64,000 nucleotides of DNA, taken from contig NZ_GL877878.1 in the NCBI RefSeq assembly GCF_000194155.1, positions 3,627,557 through 3,691,556 of the forward strand. Direction: 5' to 3'. This DNA comes from Saccharopolyspora spinosa NRRL 18395 (GTDB taxonomy: Bacteria; Actinomycetota; Actinomycetes; Mycobacteriales; Pseudonocardiaceae). Below, piece after piece: positions 57,580-64,000 of the stretch (the first letter of the stretch is position 1; the number at the start of each line of letters is the position of its first letter). The notes under the pieces were generated by a model, which had not been told where the DNA came from, made no database searches, and saw only the letters and a list, made by a program, of their open reading frames with translations. Position numbers and translations under genes: made by a program.

Positions 57580-58017
57580 ACGAGTACCTCGCAGACCAAC
57601 GAGCTGGAACGGCGTTGCGTCAACATCATCGCCGAGCGGTGGCACGCCCCGGCGGGATGCGACGCGGTCGGCTGTTCGACGACCGGCTCCAGCGAGGGGT
57701 GCATGCTGGCGGGCCTGGCGCTGCTGCGCCGTTGGCGGGCGCACAGGCGGGCCGCCGCTGCCGACTCGGACCGGCCGAACCTCGTGCTGGGCATCAACGC
57801 GCAGGTGTGCCCAGCTCGCAGGTGATCGCCCAGTACTACCAGTTCGTCCGCCTCGGCTGGGACGGCTACCGCGCGGTCCAGCAGAACCTCCCGGGACGTC
57901 GCGAAGTACCTCGCCGGGCGGCTCGCCACCGTGGAACCGTTCGAGGCGCTCACCGACGGCAGCGACCTGCCGGTGCTCGCCTTCGCGTTGCCACGGGCGG
58001 AGTACTGCAACCGCTGA
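57580..58017 (+). pseudogene. Glutamate decarboxylase remnant
   Basis: The plus strand reads TNELERRCVNIIAERWHAPA then GCDAVGCSTTGSSEGCMLAG and LALLRRWRAHRRAAAADSDR, a central block of PLP glutamate decarboxylases including the STTGSSEA-type cofactor loop. At NAQV (about 57808) it jumps to SSQVIAQYYQFVRLGWDGYR, a C-terminal block. After a frameshift near 57893 it ends VAKYLAGRLATVEPFEALTD then GSDLPVLAFAL. The stretch with the PLP-binding lysine is deleted and the N-terminus is missing. Confidence 0.8.
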
Positions 58018-58053
58018 ACAAATTCCCGTTGGCGTTAAACAAGAAGCACTCCT

Positions 58054-58067
58054 GCAACTCGCGTTGC
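58054..58067. promoter_or_regulatory. Candidate MarR operator
   Basis: GCAAC-TCGC-GTTGC, a 14-nt inverted repeat, lies 35 nt before the MarR gene at 58102. A second dyad, ACCTC-N7-GAGGT, follows at 58074-58090. The GCAAC half-site is also used near the other MarR gene (44583-44597). Confidence 0.45.
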
Positions 58068-58101
58068 GCGAATACCTCTCAATGCGAGGTAACGTGGTCG
58101 C

Positions 58102-58635
58102 GTGGACGATGTGGACGCGTGGGTCGTCGCCGACGAGTTGATGACCGTGATCGCGGCGCTGCGGCGGACCGTGCGGCGCAGTCTTCGCGCCGAGCTGCCG
58201 ACGCCGGACCTGCGGGGCGCCCACGTCGAACTGCTGCGGGTCGTCGAACAGCAGCCGGGCATCAGCGTCACCGCGGCGGCCCTGCAACTGCGGATGGCGG
58301 CGAATTCCGTCAGCACGTTGGTCAACCAGCTCGCCCGCGTCGGCCTGCTACGCCGTGAAACCGATCCCGCCGACCGCCGCGCGATCCGGCTGCACCTGAC
58401 CGACACCGCCGCGCACCGGCTCGCGACCTGGCGGCGGGCGAGAACCGGCCTCGTCGGCGATGCGCTCGCCGAATTGTCCGCGGTGGATCAGCAGGCGGTT
58501 GCCGGAGCGCTGCGGGGTTTGCACGCGTTGGTCGATGCCCTGGAAGGAGGTGGCGCCGATGACCGAGCGGATGGCCGTGCGGTGCAGGGATCTGCGGCAC
58601 GCGTTCGGCGACCAGATCGCGGTCGACGGGGTTGA
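58102..58635 (+). CDS. MarR-family regulator of the ABC exporter
   Basis: A 177-aa winged-helix protein. The DNA-binding core reads PGISVTAAALQLRMAANSVS then TLVNQLARVGLLRRETDPAD and RRAIRLHLTDTAAHRL, with the DxRxxR-type wing. GTG 58102 is the likely start, 12 nt after GAGG. The last 25 residues (GGGADDRADGRAVQGSAARV) overlap the ABC ATPase gene by 77 nt and lack family similarity, so the original stop may have been lost. It probably represses itself and the exporter. Confidence 0.84.
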   Translation: MDDVDAWVVADELMTVIAALRRTVRRSLRAELPTPDLRGAHVELLRVVEQQPGISVTAAALQLRMAANSVSTLVNQLARVGLLRRETDPADRRAIRLHLTDTAAHRLATWRRARTGLVGDALAELSAVDQQAVAGALRGLHALVDALEGGGADDRADGRAVQGSAARVRRPDRGRRG

Positions 58636-59368
58636 CCTGGACGTCCCGCCCGGCGAGGTCTTCGGGTTGCTGGGGCCCAACGGCGCGGGCAAGACCACCA
58701 CGATCCGGGCGATCACCACTCTCCTGCCCACCAGGGCGGGGACGATCGAGGTCTTCGGCGTCGACGTGGCACGCCACAAGCTGGCGGCGCGAAGGCTGAT
58801 CGGCTATGTGCCGCAACAGCTTTCGGCTGACGGGTCGCTGACCGGACGGGAGAACGTCGCGCTGTTCGCCCGGCTCTTCGACGTTCCCCGTGCCCAACGG
58901 GGATCCGTGGTGCGCGCCGCGCTGGACGCGGTCGGGCTCACCGATGCCGCCGAGCGCCTGGCGAACACCTACTCGGGCGGTATGGTGCGCCGCTTGGAAC
59001 TCGCCCAGGCGCTCGTCAGCGGGCCGAAGCTGCTGGTGCTGGACGAGCCGACGATCGGCCTCGACCCCATCGGCCGGGAGAGCGTGTGGGACCGGATTCG
59101 CGAGATCCGCGCCGAGACCGGCATGACCGTGCTGGTGACGACGCATTACATGGACGAGGCCGACCAGCACTGCGAGCAGATCGCCCTAATGCACCGCGGG
59201 CGGATTCGCGCGCGCGGCGCTCCGGCGGAGCTCAAGGCCGCCGTGGGCCCGGACGCCACGCTCGACGACGTCTTCCGGACGATCAGCGACGACGCCTTCG
59301 GCGCCGAAACGGGGGAAGGGATGCGACATGTCCGCGCGGCTCGACGCACTTCCAGCCGCCTCGGTTGA
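58559..59368 (+). CDS. Drug-exporter ABC ATPase (DrrA/CcmA type)
   Basis: A 269-aa ATPase. It has Walker A GPNGAGKTTTIRAITT, Q-loop VPQQLSADGSLTGRENV, signature TYSGGMVRRLELAQAL, Walker B LLVLDEPTIGLDP and switch His in LVTTHYMDEADQHCEQ. ATG 58559 has GGAAGGAGG 8 nt upstream. The C-terminal region resembles the DrrA-type regulatory extension up to DDVFRTISDD. The end overlaps the permease by 41 nt. Exports probably a hydrophobic antibiotic-like compound. Confidence 0.9.
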   Translation: MTERMAVRCRDLRHAFGDQIAVDGVDLDVPPGEVFGLLGPNGAGKTTTIRAITTLLPTRAGTIEVFGVDVARHKLAARRLIGYVPQQLSADGSLTGRENVALFARLFDVPRAQRGSVVRAALDAVGLTDAAERLANTYSGGMVRRLELAQALVSGPKLLVLDEPTIGLDPIGRESVWDRIREIRAETGMTVLVTTHYMDEADQHCEQIALMHRGRIRARGAPAELKAAVGPDATLDDVFRTISDDAFGAETGEGMRHVRAARRTSSRLG

Positions 59369-60149
59369 ACCGGTGCGGCGCAGCCCGCCGGGGCTGCTGT
59401 TGGCGCGGGTGGCGGCGATGTGCCTGGTCGAGCTGCAGAAGTTGCGGCACGACCGGACAGAGCTGCTCACCAGGGCCATCCAGCCCGCGCTGTGGCTGCT
59501 GATCTTCGGCGAGGTGTTCACCCGGCTGCGGGCGATCCCCACCGGGAACATCCCGTACCTGGACTACCTCGCACCCGGGATCCTCGCGCAGTCGGCGCTG
59601 TTCATCGCGATCTTCTACGGCATCCAGATCATCTGGGAGCGGGATGCCGGCGTGCTGGCGAAGCTGCTGGTCACGCCCACGCCGCGGGTCGCCCTGGTCA
59701 CCGGCAAGGCGTTCGCCGCCGGGGTGCGCGCGCTGGTGCAGGCGCTGGTGGTGCTGGTGCTGGCCGCACTGCTCGGCGTCGGGCTCACCGCCAACCCGGT
59801 GAACCTGCTCGGAATGGCGGTCGTGGTGGTCCTCGGCTCGGCGTTCTTCTGCTGCCTGTCCATCACGATCGCGGGTCTGGTGCTGTCCAGGGACCGGCTG
59901 ATGGGGATCGGGCAGGCGATCACGATGCCGCTGTTCTTCGCCTCCAACGCCCTGTACCCGGTCGAGCTGATGCCGGAGTGGTTGAAGGTGGCCAACTACG
60001 CGAACCCGCTCGGCTACGAGGTGGATGCGCTGCGAGGTCTTCTGATCGGCACGCCCGCCCACCTGGCGCTGGACTTCGCCGTGCTGGTCGTCGCCGCCGG
60101 CACCATGATCAGCATCGCCTCGGCCCTGCTCGGCCGCCTGGCCCGGTGA
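59328..60149 (+). CDS. ABC-2-type permease (DrrB-like)
   Basis: A 273-aa membrane protein with six predicted helices. ABC-2 features are LVELQKLRHDRTELLTRAIQ then PALWLLIFGEVFTRL, a hydrophobic core (ALVVLVLAALLGVGL, MAVVVVLGSAFFCCLSITIA), and FFASNALYPVELMPEWLKVA, the family signature before the last helices, followed by NPLGYEVDALRGLLIG. It forms the membrane part of the exporter with the ATPase encoded just upstream. Confidence 0.9.
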   Translation: MSARLDALPAASVEPVRRSPPGLLLARVAAMCLVELQKLRHDRTELLTRAIQPALWLLIFGEVFTRLRAIPTGNIPYLDYLAPGILAQSALFIAIFYGIQIIWERDAGVLAKLLVTPTPRVALVTGKAFAAGVRALVQALVVLVLAALLGVGLTANPVNLLGMAVVVVLGSAFFCCLSITIAGLVLSRDRLMGIGQAITMPLFFASNALYPVELMPEWLKVANYANPLGYEVDALRGLLIGTPAHLALDFAVLVVAAGTMISIASALLGRLAR

Positions 60150-60563
60150 ACGGCCTGCGGGAACGGGCTCCCGCCGATCTCGCGCGGAATCGGCACCCTG
60201 CACGCGGCATCCTGTCGACTCATCCACCTGAGGTGTTCGAAACCGGCGAGTCAGCAGCACGGGCATGGCCGCACGGTCCATCAACGGTGGATTCCTGACC
60301 TGCTGAACGTTGAACGCCGTCGAGGCACCTCGAGCTTTCCCCGCGCCTTCAGCATGCCCCGCAACGTGTTCGCATGCTGACGCCCCGGCGCGACGCCGCA
60401 TCGACGACGTCCGCAGACCGTCCGAAATGGACCACAGATCTCGGGTTGCCCGAAATCCGCACGGGAGGTTTGCGGCGCAGCGACGAACGCTACCCTACCG
60501 AAGGAAGACTGTTGCAAATGAGTTGCAGCTACGCTCGTAGCGATGCCAGGAGAGGGGAAGGTC
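60150..60563. other. Gap upstream of methyltransferase gene
   Basis: No gene is recognised. Near the right end, a direct repeat GTTGCA (60511 and 60522) precedes a perfect palindrome GCTACG-CT-CGTAGC at 60528-60541. The palindrome lies about 22 nt before the methyltransferase start and is a possible regulator site. Confidence 0.45.
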
Positions 60564-61316
60564 GTGGTGGGCAACAACCGTCGAGCGGCACTCGATGCGG
60601 TCCGCGCCAACTGGAATCGACGGGCGCCGGCGTACGACCGCTTCTACCGGGACTACACGCAGGACAAACGCGATGCGTGGCGCGCGGCCTACGAGAAGAT
60701 CCTCGGCGAGCTGTTCGCGCGGCGCGACGAGCCGCTCAAGGTCCTCGACGTCGGCACCGGGACCGGGTTCCTCTCGACGCTGCTGGCCGAACTCGGGCAC
60801 CACGTGACCGCTATCGACCCGTCCAACGCGATGCTCGACTACGCCCGCGCCGAAGCGGGCCGCCGGGGCGTCGAGGTGCGGACCATCGCCTGCGGCGCCC
60901 ACGACGTCGCGCGGCTGGGCACCGAGTTCGACCTCGTGACCGCGCGATACGTCCTGTGGACGCTGCCCGACCCGGTCGCCGCGCTGCGGGCCTGGCGCGA
61001 GGTCATCACCCCCGGCGGTGGCCTGCTGCTCGCGGACGGGCTCTGGCACACCTGGCGGCACGACGGCCGCCGACTCGCCGCATCGCTGCGACCGGGCGGC
61101 GACCACCGCTTCCTCTGGCAACTCCTGCGCGACTACGCGCAGATCGGCAACGCGACGCCGCACTGGGCGGGCCTGACCCCGGACCGCGCGCGGGCACTCC
61201 TCGCGGCAAGCGGATTCCAGAGCGGGGCTCGCCACGACCAGCTCCTGCCCGGGAACGCCCGCCCCGTCAGTGCGGACTTCTTCATCCTGGGCACGCGACC
61301 TGCACGACTCCCATGA
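60564..61316 (+). CDS. SAM-dependent class I methyltransferase
   Basis: A 250-aa methyltransferase of the UbiE/Methyltransf_11 kind. Motif I is LKVLDVGTGTGFLSTLLAEL, motif II HVTAIDPSNAMLDYARAEA, motif IV FDLVTARYVLWTLPDPVAAL and motif V EVITPGGGLLLADG. GTG 60564 is preferred because AGGAGAGGGGAAGG, an excellent ribosome-binding stretch, lies just upstream; the ATG at 60543 would place that stretch inside the gene. The substrate is unknown. Similar enzymes modify small molecules or natural products. Confidence 0.83.
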   Translation: MVGNNRRAALDAVRANWNRRAPAYDRFYRDYTQDKRDAWRAAYEKILGELFARRDEPLKVLDVGTGTGFLSTLLAELGHHVTAIDPSNAMLDYARAEAGRRGVEVRTIACGAHDVARLGTEFDLVTARYVLWTLPDPVAALRAWREVITPGGGLLLADGLWHTWRHDGRRLAASLRPGGDHRFLWQLLRDYAQIGNATPHWAGLTPDRARALLAASGFQSGARHDQLLPGNARPVSADFFILGTRPARLP

Positions 61317-61399
61317 CACCAATCACTTCCGGCGCCAGCAGCGAAGCAAGCGAACTTCCATTGTGGACAATTAGACCCGCAGGACCCTGAAAGCGAGGG

Positions 61400-61625
61400 A
61401 GCGGACCTTCCGCTCAGCGACGTTCACCCCGGGACTCCCCTGAGCTCCGCCGGCAAGGGCCAGTTCGACCCGATCACCGCCGTCCTGGACGACGACCCGC
61501 AGCTCATCGGAGGTCGAGGCGACACGCACGTCCGCCTGCCCGGCTCGCCCCACGGTCACGGTCGGCACCTTCGCCTGGGCAGCCAGCCGTCTCCCCCACG
61601 AATCGTCGATTTTGATCAACGCCCG
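61400..61625 (-). pseudogene. Mur-ligase-like fragment
   Basis: The minus strand reads IKIDDSWGRRLAAQAKVPTV then TVGRAGQADVRVASTSDELR and LALAGGAQGSPGVNVAE. This resembles the ATPase-to-C-terminal-domain stretch of Mur ligases (NxDDPxxxxLA and GxHNxxNxxAA, degenerate here as GAQGSPGVNVA). The flanks show no continuation. Reported as a remnant with moderate doubt. Confidence 0.4.
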
Positions 61626-61805
61626 GCGGTGGCACCATCCGTCCCCGAAGCACTGCTCGGCCGCGCTGACTCGCGTCAGCTAAGCAGTGTCGACCCGCTG
61701 CCGCTGGTACGCGAGTCGCCCGGATGGCAGGGGAGTTCCCGACCGATCGGTTGTGCGCACTGGAGAAACGGGAGTGGCAGCTGAGTCGACACGCTTTGAC
61801 CACGT

Positions 61806-61820
61806 TACCCCCCTAGGGTA
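61806..61820. promoter_or_regulatory. CsoR-like copper operator
   Basis: TACCC-CCCTA-GGGTA, an inverted repeat with G/C-run arms as in CsoR/RcnR operators, lies 53 nt before the copper chaperone gene. No csoR gene is visible in the window, so the repressor must be encoded elsewhere. Confidence 0.65.
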
Positions 61821-61872
61821 TAAACGAGGTGTCTGCCGCCGGGCCGACGACGAGCCAGCGGAAGGGATCGAC

Positions 61873-62082
61873 GTGATCGAAGCCAACTACACCGTGACCG
61901 GCATGACCTGCGACCACTGCGCGCGGTCGGTGACCGACGAGATCAGCAAGATCAACACGGTCTCGGACGTGTCGGTGAACCTGCCCACCGGTGCCGTGAC
62001 CGTGTGCAGCTCCGAGCCGGTGAACGACGTCGACGTGCGCGCGGCCGTCGAGGAAGCCGGCTACGAACTGGCCACCAAATAA
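61873..62082 (+). CDS. copZ: Heavy-metal-associated (CopZ-like) copper chaperone
   Basis: A 69-aa single HMA domain: YTVTGMTCDHCARSVTDEIS with the metal-binding MTCDHC near residues 11-16, ending AAVEEAGYELATK. GTG 61873 has GGAAGGG 6 nt upstream. It delivers Cu(I) to the CopA-type pump encoded downstream. A CsoR-like site precedes it. Confidence 0.9.
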   Translation: MIEANYTVTGMTCDHCARSVTDEISKINTVSDVSVNLPTGAVTVCSSEPVNDVDVRAAVEEAGYELATK

Positions 62083-62337
62083 CGAGCGCCACACAACCCG
62101 AGGACCACCCGTGTTCGCCGTCTTCACGCCCAGCGGAGACCGGACCTCGGCGTCTCCCCCACCAACGATGCGTGCACACGCCAGGCCTAGCATCGCCTTC
62201 GACCTCGAGGTGCCGTCCAGCGACATGGCGATCCGGCACCAGGTCGAGGTCCGCGTCGCGGAAATCGCAGTCGACGCGCAGCAGCCGGCGGACGGGCCGC
62301 GGAGCCCCGCCGACGACGGCCACGCAGGAGAACCCCG
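62083..62337 (+). other. Gap between copZ and copA
   Basis: A 255-nt gap. An open frame at 62111-62341 ([40 protein letters not shown]) has no recognisable family, and its middle resembles a decayed small domain. I would not call it a gene. Confidence 0.35.
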
Positions 62338-64000
62338 ATGAGCACTGGGACGAGCCCCACCGCAGAGATCGAGCTGGCCATCGGCGGCATGACGTGCGCG
62401 TCGTGCGCCAGGCGGGTCGAGCGGCGGCTCGGCAAGCTCGAAGGCGTCACGGCCACGGTCAACTACGCCACCGAGAAGGCCAAGGTCACCTTCCCGGAAA
62501 CGCTCGACCCGCAGCAGCTGGTCGAACAGGTTGAGACGGCCGGGTACACGGCCGAACTGCCCCTCGAAGCGGCGGCCGAATCCGACGAGGACCCGACGAA
62601 GTCCTTGCGGAACCGGCTGCTCCACTCGGCCGTGCTGTCGGCTCCGGTGATCGCGTTGGCGATGATCCCGGCGCTGCAGTTCACCAACTGGCAGTGGATC
62701 TCGCTCGTCATCGCCACGCCGGTCGTGACGTGGGGCGCGTGGCCGTTCCACCGTGCCGCCTGGACGAACCTGCGCCACGGCGCGGCCATCATGGACACCC
62801 TGATCTCCTTGGGCACGCTGGCGGCCTACGCGTGGTCGCTCTACGCGCTGCTGTCCGGCACCGCCGGCACCCCCGGCATGACACACGGGTTCGAGCTCAC
62901 CATCCAGCGCATGGGCGGCGACGGGAACGTCTACCTCGAAGTCGCGGCCGGGGTCACGACGTTCATCCTCGCTGGGCGCTACTTCGAGGCGCGCTCCAAA
63001 CGCCGGGCGGGTGCCGCGCTGCGCGCGCTGCTGGAGCTCGGCGCCAAGGACGTCGCGGTGTTCCGCGACGGCGTCGAGGTCCGCATCCCCACAGATCGAC
63101 TCGCCGTCGGCGACCTGTTCGTGGTCCGCCCCGGGGAGAAAATCGCGACCGACGGGATCATCGAGGAAGGCAACTCCGCCGTCGACGCGAGCATGCTCAC
63201 CGGCGAATCCGTGCCGGTCGAGGTCGGTGCGGGTGACGCCGTGGTCGGTGCCACCGTCAACGCGGGTGGTCGGCTGGTCGTCGGCGCCACGCGGATCGGC
63301 GCGGACACCCGGCTGGCCCAGATGGCCAAGCTCGTCGAGGACGCCCAGAACGGCAAGGCCGCCGTGCAGCGGCTGGCCGACCGGATCTCCGCGGTGTTCG
63401 TCCCCGTCGTGATCGTGCTGGCGCTCGGGACGCTGGTCTCCTGGCTCGCCACCGGTGCCGGTGCCACTGCCGCGTTCACCGCTGCCGTCGCGGTGCTGAT
63501 CATCGCCTGCCCGTGCGCGCTGGGTCTGGCCACGCCGACCGCGCTGCTGGTCGGCACCGGGCGCGGCGCGCAAATGGGCATTCTGATCAAGGGCCTGGAG
63601 GTGCTGGAGTCGACCCGGCGCATCGACACCGTGGTGCTGGACAAGACCGGCACTGTCACCAGCGGACAGATGTCGCTGGTCGCCGTGCACACCGCGGACG
63701 GGATCGATGAGGAAACGGTGCTGCGCATGGCAGGTGCGGCCGAACACGCGTCGGAACACCCGATCGCCAGGGCGATCGTGCGAGGGGCGGCCGAGCGAGT
63801 GGGAGAGCTTCCAGCCGTCGAGGAGTTCAGCAACGTCGAAGGACTCGGCGTGCAGGCCGTCATCGACGGCCGCGCCGTGCTCGTCGGACGCCCGGCGCTG
63901 CTCGCGCAGTGGGGCCAACCGCTTCCCGCCGAATTGGTCGCGGCGCAGACCAAGGCCGAGAAGCAGGGCCGGACCGCCGTCGCGGTGGCATGGGACGGTG
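62338..64000 (+). CDS. copA: Copper-translocating P-type ATPase, 3'-truncated by window
   Basis: The first 554 codons of a P1B-type ATPase from ATG 62338, with AGGAG 7 nt upstream. The N-terminal HMA domain has GMTCASC at residues 17-23. Membrane helices begin at about 90. The actuator loop reads [20 protein letters not shown], the transmembrane metal site is [17 protein letters not shown], and the phosphorylation site [14 protein letters not shown]. The ATP-binding part continues with [20 protein letters not shown], where the His-Pro pair marks heavy-metal pumps. The CPC motif predicts Cu(I) export. The gene runs off the window end. Confidence 0.95.
   Translation, partial: MSTGTSPTAEIELAIGGMTCASCARRVERRLGKLEGVTATVNYATEKAKVTFPETLDPQQLVEQVETAGYTAELPLEAAAESDEDPTKSLRNRLLHSAVLSAPVIALAMIPALQFTNWQWISLVIATPVVTWGAWPFHRAAWTNLRHGAAIMDTLISLGTLAAYAWSLYALLSGTAGTPGMTHGFELTIQRMGGDGNVYLEVAAGVTTFILAGRYFEARSKRRAGAALRALLELGAKDVAVFRDGVEVRIPTDRLAVGDLFVVRPGEKIATDGIIEEGNSAVDASMLTGESVPVEVGAGDAVVGATVNAGGRLVVGATRIGADTRLAQMAKLVEDAQNGKAAVQRLADRISAVFVPVVIVLALGTLVSWLATGAGATAAFTAAVAVLIIACPCALGLATPTALLVGTGRGAQMGILIKGLEVLESTRRIDTVVLDKTGTVTSGQMSLVAVHTADGIDEETVLRMAGAAEHASEHPIARAIVRGAAERVGELPAVEEFSNVEGLGVQAVIDGRAVLVGRPALLAQWGQPLPAELVAAQTKAEKQGRTAVAVAWDG

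Overview
The window is about 64 kb of high-GC DNA with strongly GC-biased third codon positions, frequent GTG and TTG starts and many 4-nt ATGA/GTGA gene overlaps. Gene content (CoxLMS-type hydroxylase, Acg-type nitroreductase with universal stress proteins and PPK2, a fused acyl-CoA carboxylase, LexA, MSMEG_3727-type protein beside a PQQ dehydrogenase) points to an actinomycete, most likely a Pseudonocardiaceae member such as a Saccharopolyspora relative. The genus is an inference from overall style and was not tested. I saw no rRNA or tRNA gene, no CRISPR array and no intact transposase.

Layout. 1-1.9 kb: a decayed AurF-like oxygenase and a ~600-bp fold-back repeat. 1.9-14 kb: a LacI-controlled catabolic block. 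It has a branched-chain-amino-acid-type ABC transporter (one ATPase gene carries a frameshift), a Gfo/Idh/MocA oxidoreductase, a DUF993 protein, a TIM-barrel isomerase, a broken secreted protein and a secreted PQQ-type sugar dehydrogenase with a LamG-like tail. 14-16.6 kb: gene remnants (IS5-type transposase, GMC oxidoreductase, cytochrome P450) around a DUF899 gene. 16.7-22.2 kb: a 1,834-aa fused biotin-dependent carboxylase. 22.9-26.7 kb: a three-subunit molybdenum hydroxylase. 26.8-30.4 kb: universal stress proteins, PPK2 and an Acg-like nitroreductase. 30.5-36.4 kb: LexA, a hydrolase, a GH15 enzyme, a CsbD-like protein, a DUF6131 protein and two remnants. 36.6-41 kb: a minus-strand operon of sugar porter, GH172 (DUF2961) enzyme and Tat-exported protein. 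41.5-46.5 kb: a ricin-type lectin, a methyltransferase, an SPW-repeat protein and a MarR/MFS pair.

47.0-52.5 kb is the most coherent system: a PQQ-associated protein, a PQQ alcohol dehydrogenase without a visible signal peptide and with a lanthanide-type D-Y-D motif, and pqqA-B-C-D-E. PqqA is 47 residues long, with a duplicated leader segment, and two hairpins separate it from pqqB. The pathway could also supply cofactor to the sugar dehydrogenase at 11.7 kb.

52.5-64 kb: tandem hairpin repeats; three small genes divergent from an XRE/TPR regulator; a TetR gene under a 43-bp perfect palindrome with a TetX-like flavoprotein monooxygenase; a glutamate decarboxylase remnant; a MarR/ABC exporter set; a methyltransferase; and a copper locus (CsoR-like site, CopZ-like chaperone, CopA-like ATPase) cut by the window end.

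Two features recur. Many genes are decayed: at least ten recognisable families survive only as fragments. Palindromic candidate operators lie beside most local regulators. Two frameshifts (about 6,621 and 11,331) fall in short C or G runs inside otherwise intact genes and could be sequencing errors.
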